Assembly (NCBI GenBank): GCA_017542345.1
Contig: JAFXXI010000017.1
Coordinates: 1 to 64,000, forward strand
DNA: 64,000 nt
Direction of reading: 5' to 3'
Source of the DNA: Bacteroidales bacterium
GTDB lineage: Bacteria > Bacteroidota > Bacteroidia > Bacteroidales > P3
In this document: positions 1 to 7,613 of the stretch, in pieces
Position numbering within the stretch: the stretch's first letter is position 1
How the letters are laid out: each line of letters opens with the position of its first letter
Notes under the pieces: model-generated
Told to the model about the DNA's origin: nothing
What the model saw: only the letters and a program-made list of their open reading frames with translations
Database searches by the model: none
Position numbers and translations under genes: made by a program

Positions 1-954
1 CCCGGATGCGGCGACCACGCAATTCTTTCGTCCCTGCTCAACACGTTCCCCAAGACGCACGTCAAGAAGGAGAACATCGTGATGGTGTCGGGTATCGGAT
101 GCTCGTCGCGTATTCCTTATTATGTTGACACCTACGGTTTCCACAGCATCCACGGCCGTGCCTGCGCTATCGCCACGGGCGTCAAGCTGGCCAACCCCGC
201 GCTGAGCGTGTGGGTCAATATGGGCGACGGCGACTCGATGGCTATCGGTGGCAACCACCTGATCCACGCCATCCGCCGCAACCAGGACCTGAACATAACC
301 ATCTTCAACAACGAGATTTACGGCCTCACCAAGGGTCAGTACAGCCCGACGACCAAGTTCGGCCAGGTCACCAAGACCTCGCCCTTCGGCACCATCGACT
401 ATCACGTCAATCCGGGCGAACTCGTGATGGGCGCACAGGGCACTTTCTTTGCCCGTACGCTTGACTGCGTTCCGGCGCTGACCACCGAGGTTATGGAGCA
501 CGCCGCCAAGCACGACGGTGCTTCGGTTGTCGAGGTCCTGCAGAACTGTATGATCTTCAACGACAAGACCCACGCCGCCATCACCGACCGCGCTGTCCGC
601 GACGACCGCACCATCGTGCCCGAGCACGGCAAGCCCATGCTCTTCGGCAAGAACAAAGAGAAAGGTCTGCGCTTCAACGGCCGCCAGCTCGAAGTGGTCA
701 CCCTTGGCGAAAACGGCATCACCATCGACGATATCATGGTGCACGACGAGACCACCGAGGACACCGGCATCCACATGATGCTGGCCCACATGGGTCCCGC
801 TTCGGGACTTCCCGTGGCCCTCGGCGTTATCCGCAACGTCAAGAAAGTCAGCTACACCCAGCTCTACGAAGAGCAGATGGACGAGCAACTGGCCAACGGC
901 AAATACAAATGCATGGACGACCTGCTCAACAGCGGCGACACCTGGGAGGTGTGA
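1..954 (+). CDS. korB: 2-oxoacid:ferredoxin oxidoreductase, beta (TPP-binding) subunit, 5'-truncated
   Basis: The beta subunit binds thiamine pyrophosphate and oxidises a 2-oxoacid (2-oxoglutarate or pyruvate) to the acyl-CoA, passing electrons to ferredoxin in the cytoplasm. The frame is open from base 1; 317 residues are visible and the true start lies upstream. Family marks are PGCGDHAIL at the very beginning, GIGCSSR, the TPP/Mg motif GDGD (about visible residue 75) and NNEIYGLTKGQYSPT. The alpha subunit normally sits immediately upstream, outside this window. A strong terminator follows the stop. Which 2-oxoacid is used cannot be decided from the fragment; KorB is favoured over PorB on general likeness only. 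Confidence 0.93.
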   Translation, partial: PGCGDHAILSSLLNTFPKTHVKKENIVMVSGIGCSSRIPYYVDTYGFHSIHGRACAIATGVKLANPALSVWVNMGDGDSMAIGGNHLIHAIRRNQDLNITIFNNEIYGLTKGQYSPTTKFGQVTKTSPFGTIDYHVNPGELVMGAQGTFFARTLDCVPALTTEVMEHAAKHDGASVVEVLQNCMIFNDKTHAAITDRAVRDDRTIVPEHGKPMLFGKNKEKGLRFNGRQLEVVTLGENGITIDDIMVHDETTEDTGIHMMLAHMGPASGLPVALGVIRNVKKVSYTQLYEEQMDEQLANGKYKCMDDLLNSGDTWEV

Positions 955-979
955 TAAAAGCCAGCATTTGACTGTCCAA

Positions 980-1014
980 AACAGGGTCCGATTATCATCG
1001 GGCCCTGTTTTTTT
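980..1014 (+). terminator. Rho-independent terminator after korB
   Basis: An 11-bp stem (AACAGGGTCCG at 980-990 with CGGGCCCTGTT at 999-1009, one G-U pair) closes an 8-nt loop and runs into T residues. It separates korB from the S8 protease gene. Confidence 0.9.
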
Positions 1015-1023
1015 GTTAAATAT

Positions 1024-1054
1024 TTTGCCAGTTCGGTCCTTTTTTGTATTTTTG
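1024..1054 (+). promoter_or_regulatory. Bacteroidetes-type promoter for the S8 protease gene
   Basis: TTTG (1024-1027) and TATTTTTG (1047-1054) are 19 bp apart, a full match to the Bacteroidetes consensus TTTG-N19-21-TAnnTTTG. The likely transcript start is 10-15 bp before the ATG at 1079, so the leader is short. Confidence 0.75.
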
Positions 1055-1078
1055 CAATTATTATATACCTCTGAAACG

Positions 1079-3190
1079 ATGAAGAAGATACTGTTTACAC
1101 TGTTAGCAATGAGCACCTTATTGTGTGCTTCGGCCCAGATGACCAAGTGCGCCATCGACACCAAAGCACTGGTCGGCGAAGAAATAGCCAGCGGCGCGAC
1201 GGAGGTGCGCTTCCTGGCAAAGATGGCTCCCGGATTCAACCGCGGAATGCTGGAGAAAGCCGGCATAGTCATCGGTAGCCAGGCGGGCGACATCGTGACG
1301 CTAACGGTGCCGGTGGCAAGTCTGCGCGTGCTTGAGCAAGACAAAGAAGTGCTGCAATACAGTATCTCGCACCGTGTGGGAGGACAGGACTGCAACGCAA
1401 CAAGGAAAGACACCCGAACCGACAGTGTGCAAAACGGCTGGGGGGTGACCGACAGCATGATGTTCACTGGCGAAGGTGTATACATCGGAATCACCGACTG
1501 GGGCTTCGACTACACGCACCCCAACTTCAACGGACAGAACTCCACCAACTGGCGCATCGACCGCATCTGGGACCACTTCCGGCTGAAAGGACCCGCTCCG
1601 GCCGGCTACGACTACGGCACCGAGCTTGTCGGCTACGATAAGCTGTACAAGGCGAAAGGCGACACCTCGAACCTCTACGGCTACGGAACCCACGGAACCC
1701 ATGTGACCGGCATCGCCGCCGGCAGGGGTGTCAGCGGAAACTACCGCGGTCAGGCTCCATGGGCCCGACTCCTCCTCTGCTCCTTCGGACTCGGCGAAGC
1801 CGAATGGCTGGATGCCGTGTGCTGGATGCACAAAGTGGCGCAGGACAGCACCCGCCGGCTTGTAATCAACAGCAGCTGGGGCATGTACACCTTCAGCACT
1901 CTCGACGGAACCTCACTCCTGTGCCAGGCTATAGACTCCTTGAGCAACCGCGGCGTAACCTTTGTCACCAGCGCCGGCAACAACGGCGACGAGAACTTCC
2001 ACGTCAGCCGGACCTTCTCCGGAGCAACTGACACGCTCAAAACCGTGGCCACCTACTACAACTACACCCCCGAAGCCATCGGACAGGCGCTCATCATCTG
2101 GGGCGAGGAGGGCCACGATTTTACGGCGGGATTCCGCATGCTCGGAACCGACGGTGAGTGGCACTCGCCCATGTTCAGCACCGCGGACGGCGACAGCATT
2201 GTATACGACACTCTCCAATGCGGCGACATTCGCATCCCCTACCGCGCTCTCATTGAACACGCCAACATCTTCGACAACCGCCCGCACATACAGCTCGACG
2301 TCACCAAAGACCTAGCGCTCCAGCTCCAGCTCTTCATCACCGCCCAAAGCGGCACCGTCCACGCCTGGAATGTCGCCAACAAGATAAACCACGCCGGCAA
2401 CGAAGGCACCCCCTTCAGCGCCTGGAACCTCGAAGACTTCACCGGTGGCGACAACAACTACGGCATCGGCGAACCCGCCTGTGCTGCCAAATGCATCAGC
2501 GTCGCCGCTCACTACGCCGACTCCTGGAGCCCCAACGGCGACTGCCTCACCGGCGGCAACTCTGAATTCACAAGCTACGGCCCTCTCATCAACGGCATGC
2601 AGAAACCCGAAATCTCCGCCCCGGGTTCCAACGTCATTTCCTCCATCAGCGCATGGACCACCTCCTCCTACATCTCCTCTTTCTCCTACAACGACGGAAC
2701 CACCATCTATAAGTGGTCCGCCCTCAGCGGCACCTCCATGTCCAGTCCCGCCGTCACAGGCATCGTAGCGCTCATGCTGCAGGCCAATCCCAAACTCTAT
2801 GTCGACCAAATCAGGGACATCATCTGCACCACCGCCCGCAATGACGATAAAACCGGCCCCCTCCTGGCCCGTGACAGCGCAAGTGTCCGCTGGGGATGGG
2901 GCAAAATCAATGCCCTCCAAGCCGTCAATGCCGCCATTGCCCGTGTCAGCATCCAGACCGCAGAAGAAAACCGCCTGCCACTCCACATCATGCCCAACCC
3001 CGCCAGTAGCATGGTCAAAATCAACACCGGCTGCGGAGAACCCCAGACCCTCCACATCTACACCATCGACGGGCGTAAAGTTATGCAGCTCCCCGTCGCC
3101 ACCGAAGCCACCATCAACGTCACCGGCTGGCCCCGCGGCATCTACATCCTCCGCGCCGGCAGCCGCATCGCAAAACTCATCAAGCAATAA
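1079..3190 (+). CDS. Secreted S8 (subtilisin-family) serine protease with T9SS sorting domain
   Basis: A 703-residue secreted endopeptidase. The ATG at 1079 was chosen because it begins a classic signal peptide (MKKILFTLL...CASAQ) just after the promoter; an earlier in-frame start at 968 would lie in the terminator. The catalytic triad is visible: Asp140 in GITDWGFDY, His205 in GTHGTHVTG and Ser553 in SGTSMSSPAV. The large insert between His and Ser is typical of Bacteroidetes subtilases. The last ~75 residues (PNPASSMVKI, IDGRKV, GIYILRA) form a type A C-terminal domain recognised by the type IX secretion system, so the product is probably on the cell surface or released. Codon use changes inside this gene at about 2280, from CTG-rich to almost purely CTC-rich. 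Confidence 0.95.
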   Translation: MKKILFTLLAMSTLLCASAQMTKCAIDTKALVGEEIASGATEVRFLAKMAPGFNRGMLEKAGIVIGSQAGDIVTLTVPVASLRVLEQDKEVLQYSISHRVGGQDCNATRKDTRTDSVQNGWGVTDSMMFTGEGVYIGITDWGFDYTHPNFNGQNSTNWRIDRIWDHFRLKGPAPAGYDYGTELVGYDKLYKAKGDTSNLYGYGTHGTHVTGIAAGRGVSGNYRGQAPWARLLLCSFGLGEAEWLDAVCWMHKVAQDSTRRLVINSSWGMYTFSTLDGTSLLCQAIDSLSNRGVTFVTSAGNNGDENFHVSRTFSGATDTLKTVATYYNYTPEAIGQALIIWGEEGHDFTAGFRMLGTDGEWHSPMFSTADGDSIVYDTLQCGDIRIPYRALIEHANIFDNRPHIQLDVTKDLALQLQLFITAQSGTVHAWNVANKINHAGNEGTPFSAWNLEDFTGGDNNYGIGEPACAAKCISVAAHYADSWSPNGDCLTGGNSEFTSYGPLINGMQKPEISAPGSNVISSISAWTTSSYISSFSYNDGTTIYKWSALSGTSMSSPAVTGIVALMLQANPKLYVDQIRDIICTTARNDDKTGPLLARDSASVRWGWGKINALQAVNAAIARVSIQTAEENRLPLHIMPNPASSMVKINTGCGEPQTLHIYTIDGRKVMQLPVATEATINVTGWPRGIYILRAGSRIAKLIKQ

Positions 3191-3221
3191 CCCCCTCCTC
3201 TAACATTTAACCTCCCCCAGG

Positions 3222-4205
3222 ATGCTTAAGCTGTTCAACAGAAACACCCTCGTGCAGGTACTCGTCATCATAGCAGCCACCCTGCTGCTTTGGGGGCGCT
3301 CCCTCATTCATCCCCCTGCAATGGCCGACGGTAGCGCCGTCCTCTACCACCTGCTCTACCTCGGGCTATCATCCCTCCCGCGCCTCGCCGTCATCCTGGC
3401 CCTCATCCTCATCCTCCTCGAAGGCCTCTGGCTCAACCTCCTTCTCGCCAACATCGGACTCGTCTCGCAAAACTCCCTCCTCCCCACACTACTCTACCTC
3501 ATTATCATCAGCGCACCCGCCACCACCCTCTCCCCCGTCATCTTCGTCTGCGGCATATCCATCGCCGTCACCCACCAGCTTATGCTCCGCACCACCCTCC
3601 TCACCATCTCCACCGACAAGATATGCTCCGCCACAGCCCTCATCTCCCTCGCCTCCATGTTCTACTTTCCCGCCCTCGCACTCCTCATCTCCTACCTCCT
3701 CATCGTCGTCAACTACCGACTCTACTCCTGGCGCGACTGGGCCGCCCTTATCCTCGGCCTCGCTGCACCCTACATCTTCCTGCTCACCATACTCTACCTC
3801 TCCGGAAACCTCGCACCCTGGTGGAGCGGCTCCTACTACACCCCAGTCACCCCCACCCCACTCAGCGGCACTGCAAAGATTCTCTCCATTGGCAGCAACA
3901 TCTTCCTCCTGCTCCTCTTCCTCGTCAGCCTCATCTCCCTCTGGAGTCATCTCAGCGAACACCCTGTCGTATGGCAGAAAAACACCACCACCCTCCTACT
4001 TCTCACCCTCGGCAGCATTGCCATCATCGCCATCGATTCCCGCTTCCCCGTCGATATGCGTCTCTTCGCCCTCCCCTTCACCCTCTGCTCCTTCCACCTA
4101 TTCATGCCCGAGAAAGCCTTCCACAGCTTCAACCGCCGCAACCGCCGCACCTGGCTGCTCGACATCTTACTGATACTCACCCTCATCGCCGCCATCCTAT
4201 GCTGA
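3222..4205 (+). CDS. Polytopic inner-membrane protein, DUF6427-like
   Basis: A 327-residue, very hydrophobic protein with about nine to ten predicted membrane segments and almost no soluble domain. The N-terminus (LFNRNTLVQVLVIIAATLLLW) and overall pattern resemble the Bacteroidetes DUF6427 family, whose function is unknown; this assignment is from memory. It starts 31 bp after the protease gene and its stop overlaps the start of rnhB by 7 bp, so it is probably translated with the rnhB-dapA block. Its codons are extremely C-rich and G-poor. Confidence 0.7.
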   Translation: MLKLFNRNTLVQVLVIIAATLLLWGRSLIHPPAMADGSAVLYHLLYLGLSSLPRLAVILALILILLEGLWLNLLLANIGLVSQNSLLPTLLYLIIISAPATTLSPVIFVCGISIAVTHQLMLRTTLLTISTDKICSATALISLASMFYFPALALLISYLLIVVNYRLYSWRDWAALILGLAAPYIFLLTILYLSGNLAPWWSGSYYTPVTPTPLSGTAKILSIGSNIFLLLLFLVSLISLWSHLSEHPVVWQKNTTTLLLLTLGSIAIIAIDSRFPVDMRLFALPFTLCSFHLFMPEKAFHSFNRRNRRTWLLDILLILTLIAAILC

Positions 4206-4798
4206 AGCCCTCGCTCATACAAGGACGCCTCGAAGCCGGATGCGACGAAGCCGGACGAGGTCCCCTCGCCGGCCCCGTTGTCGCGGCAGCCGTCATCCTG
4301 CCCCCCGACTACCGCAATCCTCTCCTCAACGACTCCAAGCAGCTCACCTCTCGCCAACGCGACACCCTCCGCCTCGAAATCGAAACCAACGCACTCGCCT
4401 GGGCCGTCGCCAGCGTCGAGCCCGAAGAAATCGACCGTCTCAACATACTCCACGCCTCTACCCACGCCATGTGCCTCGCCGTCCAGCAACTCACCACAAA
4501 ACCCCAGTTCCTACTCATCGACGGCAACCGCTTCTACAACGAAACCGACATCCCCTACCAATGCATCGTCAAAGGCGACGCACAATACCTTTCCATCGCC
4601 GCCGCCAGCATCCTCGCCAAAACCCACCGCGACCAAATCATGGTCCAACTCCATCAGCAATACCCCCACTACGGCTGGGACCGCAACAAAGGCTATCCCA
4701 CTCCAGAACACTACCTCGCCATCGAACAACACGGTCCCTCTCCCTACCACCGCCGCTCCTTCACACTCTACCGTCAACACACCCTTTTCGATAATTGA
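4199..4798 (+). CDS. rnhB: Ribonuclease HII
   Basis: A 199-residue endonuclease that cuts the RNA strand of RNA-DNA hybrids and removes misincorporated ribonucleotides from DNA. The first catalytic acids are in CDEAGRGPLAGP (Asp16, Glu17); IDGN and KGDAQYLSIAAASILAK are the other family blocks, and GYPTPEHY matches the C-terminal region. The ATG at 4199 overlaps the preceding stop by 7 bp, and the protein is the normal length from there. A longer upstream reading in the same frame runs through the membrane-protein gene and is not real. Confidence 0.96.
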   Translation: MLKPSLIQGRLEAGCDEAGRGPLAGPVVAAAVILPPDYRNPLLNDSKQLTSRQRDTLRLEIETNALAWAVASVEPEEIDRLNILHASTHAMCLAVQQLTTKPQFLLIDGNRFYNETDIPYQCIVKGDAQYLSIAAASILAKTHRDQIMVQLHQQYPHYGWDRNKGYPTPEHYLAIEQHGPSPYHRRSFTLYRQHTLFDN

Positions 4799-4809
4799 AA
4801 CCCAACAAT

Positions 4810-5355
4810 ATGTTTGAACTCATCAAAGACATCCACCGCCGCCGCATCGTCCGCAATCTCCTCGCCGCTCCGCGCGACAAGAAAATCGACAACATCGAGG
4901 AAGTCAAAAGCATCGGCCTCATCTGCCGTCTCGGCGACGAACAGCACTGGAACATCCTCCACCACTTCACCAAAGTGATGGAAAGCCACGGAAAAACCGT
5001 CCACATCATCGCACTCCAGCCCAAAGGCCAGGATCTCAACTTCGTCATCACCCACCAGGCCACCTACAAATGCCGCGAGGGTGTCGACTTCAACTTCTGG
5101 GGTCTCCCCAACAACGACATCATTCGTCCCTTCGTCGAACGCCACTACGACCTCCTCGTCGACACCATCGGCCAGGAAAACTTCTTCTCCCAGTACATCG
5201 CGCTCCGCACCCCCGCCAGCCTCAAAGTCGTCTACGCCACCCCCTCCGAAGACCCCACCGAAGTCTACGACCTCATCATCCGCGGCGACGGACAGGTCGA
5301 ACTCAAAGGCTTCTTCAACAACGTAATCGAATACCTTAGCATGATAAAGAAATGA
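4810..5355 (+). CDS. Conserved hypothetical protein, DUF6913-like
   Basis: A soluble protein of 181 residues. The ATG at 4810 is 11 bp after rnhB; a TTG at 4795 overlapping the rnhB stop is an alternative start. I recognise it as resembling the Bacteroidetes DUF6913 family (KIDNIEEVKSIGLICRLGD, FNFWGLPNN, DLLVDT), for which I know no function. No signal peptide or membrane segment is seen. Its stop overlaps the dapA start in an ATGA, which suggests translational coupling. Confidence 0.72.
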   Translation: MFELIKDIHRRRIVRNLLAAPRDKKIDNIEEVKSIGLICRLGDEQHWNILHHFTKVMESHGKTVHIIALQPKGQDLNFVITHQATYKCREGVDFNFWGLPNNDIIRPFVERHYDLLVDTIGQENFFSQYIALRTPASLKVVYATPSEDPTEVYDLIIRGDGQVELKGFFNNVIEYLSMIKK

Positions 5356-6242
5356 AACAGCCTTCATTCACGGGCGTCGGTGTCGCCCTCATCACACCCT
5401 TCCGCCGCAGCCAGGAAACCGTCGACTTCACCAAACTCGAAGGACTCATTGAAAATATCGTCGCCAGCGGCGTCGACTACATCGTTGCCCTCGGCACCAC
5501 CTCCGAAGCCGCCACCATGACCGAAAGCGAACGCGCCGCTGTACAGGAATTCATCGTCGAAACCGTCGCCGGCCGCATCCCCATCATGCTCGGCCTCGGC
5601 GGCAACAACACACGCAGCATCACCGACACCATCGCCGCCACCAACTTCGACGGCATCAGCGCACTCCTCTCCGTCACCCCCTACTACAACAAACCCAACC
5701 AACGCGGCCTCCACGCCCACTACACCGCCGTCTCCGAAGCCTCTCCCGTCCCCGTCGTCATCTACAACGTCCCCGGACGCACCGGCGTCAACCTCACCGC
5801 CGAAACCACCCTCTCCCTCGCACGCGAATGCCCCAACATCATCGGCATCAAAGAAGCCTCCGGCAACCTCCAGCAAATCATGGAAATCCTCCGCAACCGC
5901 CCCGCAGGATTCCGCGTCATCTCCGGCGACGACGCACTCACCTACCCACTCCTCACCCTCGGCGCCGACGGCGTCATCTCCGTCATCGCCAACGCACTCC
6001 CCAAAGAAACCGCCGACATGGTCCACCTCACCCTCAAAGGCGACCTCAAACACGCACTCCCCATCCACAACCGACTCCTCCCACTCATCAACGCCATCTT
6101 CGAAGAAGGCAACCCCACCGGCATCAAAGCCCTCCTCGAAGCACAAGGCACCATCTACAACGTACTCCGACTCCCCCTCGTCAAAGCCTCCAAACCCCTC
6201 TCCAACAAACTCGCCACCCTCTACAATGAATTTAGAGGCTAA
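5352..6242 (+). CDS. dapA: 4-hydroxy-tetrahydrodipicolinate synthase
   Basis: Condenses pyruvate with aspartate semialdehyde in the diaminopimelate/lysine branch, supplying peptidoglycan and protein synthesis. At 296 residues it is full length. Key residues are Lys167 (Schiff base, in GIKEASGN), Tyr138 and Arg143 (in YNVPGRTG) and the GTTSEA block near residue 48. The start overlaps the preceding gene in ATGA, and the 3' end overlaps the next gene by 17 bp, so it sits inside a translationally coupled operon. Confidence 0.96.
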   Translation: MKQPSFTGVGVALITPFRRSQETVDFTKLEGLIENIVASGVDYIVALGTTSEAATMTESERAAVQEFIVETVAGRIPIMLGLGGNNTRSITDTIAATNFDGISALLSVTPYYNKPNQRGLHAHYTAVSEASPVPVVIYNVPGRTGVNLTAETTLSLARECPNIIGIKEASGNLQQIMEILRNRPAGFRVISGDDALTYPLLTLGADGVISVIANALPKETADMVHLTLKGDLKHALPIHNRLLPLINAIFEEGNPTGIKALLEAQGTIYNVLRLPLVKASKPLSNKLATLYNEFRG

Positions 6243-6936
6243 CCTCCAGCAAGTCCGCGCCGAATACCTTCGGCGCCTCACAGCAGCAGTCGGCAGCCAG
6301 CCCTTACCAGTCAGCGCTACGGACTGCGGCAGCACGCTGACCGCTCTCCTCTCCCGCACCGGCAAAATGCTGCGTCCACGACTCCTGCTGGCCGCCGCCG
6401 CCACCCTCGGCGAAGAAACCCTCAACAGCCGCCGCACACTCCTCCTCGCCGTCGCCGTCGAAATGCTACACAACGCATCTATCCTCCACGACGACGTCAT
6501 CGACAACGACCTCCAGCGCCGCGGACAACCCTCTGTCAACGCGCGCTTCGGCAACCCCACCGCCGTCCTCCTCGGCGACTACCTCCTCGCACAGATCATG
6601 GCCCTCCTCAACGAAATCGACGACCGCGACGCCACCCGCCGCATCAACCAAACCGTCATCTCCATGGTCCAAGCCGAACTCCTCCAACTCAACACTTCAC
6701 ACCTCACACTCACCACCTACCAGCAGGTCATCGACGGCAAAACCGCCCGCCTCTTCGCCACCGCCTGCGCCCTCGGAAACCCCGCCTACGAACAATTCGG
6801 ACTCCACTACGGCCGCCTCTTCCAACTGCGCGACGACCTCGCCGACGGCGAACCCACCCCCTGGACACAACAACTCATCGAACAGGAACAAACCGCCCTC
6901 GCCGCAATAAACCCCACCCTATCCATACAAATATAG
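6226..6936 (+). CDS. Polyprenyl synthetase family protein (short form)
   Basis: An all-alpha prenyl chain-elongating enzyme that adds isopentenyl diphosphate to allylic diphosphates, probably for quinone or undecaprenyl-type lipids. Substrate and product length cannot be read from the sequence. The GKMLRP block (46-51), first aspartate motif DDVID (89-93) and second motif DDLAD (203-207) are all present. At 236 residues it is much shorter than the usual ~320, ending soon after the second motif, so part of the C-terminal helical bundle is missing. Both metal sites are intact, which argues against a dead gene. It overlaps dapA by 17 bp. Confidence 0.82.
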   Translation: MNLEANLQQVRAEYLRRLTAAVGSQPLPVSATDCGSTLTALLSRTGKMLRPRLLLAAAATLGEETLNSRRTLLLAVAVEMLHNASILHDDVIDNDLQRRGQPSVNARFGNPTAVLLGDYLLAQIMALLNEIDDRDATRRINQTVISMVQAELLQLNTSHLTLTTYQQVIDGKTARLFATACALGNPAYEQFGLHYGRLFQLRDDLADGEPTPWTQQLIEQEQTALAAINPTLSIQI

Positions 6937-6962
6937 TATAAAAACATAAAACGACATACAAA

Positions 6963-7457
6963 ATGAAGAAGTTGCTATTAGCCCTCGCTGCCATCGCCCT
7001 TGCCGGCAGCCTCATGGCCCAGGGCGCCAAGATGCCCGAAAACATCAGCCTCAAAACCGTCGACGGCCAGACCGTTCAATCCTCCGTCATCCAGAACGAC
7101 GGCCGCCCCGTCATCATCTCCTTCTGGGCCACCTGGTGCAAACCCTGCAACCGCGAGCTCAACAACATCAAGGAAGTCTACGAAGAATGGCAGGAAGAAA
7201 CCGGCGTCAAACTCGTCGCCATCTCCATCGACGACGCCCGCAGCGCAGCCCGCGTCAAACCCCATGTCGACGGCAACGACTGGCCCTACGAGGTCTACCT
7301 CGACCAAAACAGCGACCTCAAACGCGCCCTCGGCGTCGTCAACGTCCCACACACCTTCATCCTCAACGGCGAAGGTGAGATCGTCTGGCAGCACACCGGC
7401 TACCAGGACGGCGGCGAAGACGAAGTCATCGAACAGGTCCGCCAACTGTTAAAATAA
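6963..7457 (+). CDS. TlpA-family periplasmic thioredoxin-like protein
   Basis: A 164-residue exported disulfide reductase/oxidoreductase. A signal peptide (residues 1-20, ending LMAQ) precedes an AhpC/TSA-Redoxin fold with active site WCKPC (Cys59, Cys62) and the cis-proline region NVPHTFI. It lies 26 bp after the prenyl synthase gene and before the DUF6029/Omp28 genes; Omp28 proteins also carry a CxxC, so a shared envelope redox role is possible but unproven. The stop codon lies in a 12-bp direct repeat (TGTTAAAATAA twice). Confidence 0.92.
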   Translation: MKKLLLALAAIALAGSLMAQGAKMPENISLKTVDGQTVQSSVIQNDGRPVIISFWATWCKPCNRELNNIKEVYEEWQEETGVKLVAISIDDARSAARVKPHVDGNDWPYEVYLDQNSDLKRALGVVNVPHTFILNGEGEIVWQHTGYQDGGEDEVIEQVRQLLK

Positions 7458-7470
7458 TTGTTAAAATAAA

Positions 7471-7580
7471 CCCTTCCCCTCCGGTTCCCCTCCGGTCCCC
7501 CTCCGGTCCCCCTCCGCTCCCCCTCCTACCATTTCCCCAAAAAATGCCCAGCGGATGCGAAGGGGATGCAAAGAGCACCC
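7471..7580. repeat. Intergenic 11-bp-period repeat element, copy 1
   Basis: Five imperfect 11-bp units of the form CCCCTCCGGTY (7471-7529) are followed by CTACC and a purine-rich tail near 7550-7580. The opposite strand has runs of 4-5 G at even spacing (loops of 6-7 nt) and therefore meets the usual G-quadruplex pattern. It lies between tlpA and the DUF6029 gene. Closely similar copies are at 18494 and 54634, and an inverted, diverged one at 34711. Confidence 0.85.
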
Positions 7581-7613
7581 GGACCGCATAGAGCCAAAAG
7601 ACATATTAAACCC

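Noticed and set aside
968..1078. Upstream start of the S8 protease at 968
   Set aside because: This would place the coding start within the korB terminator and before the promoter; the ATG at 1079 begins a proper signal peptide.
5364..6560. 398-residue minus-strand open frame across dapA and the prenyl synthase gene
   Set aside because: Low-complexity Gly/Val/Asp content and full overlap with two well-recognised plus-strand genes.
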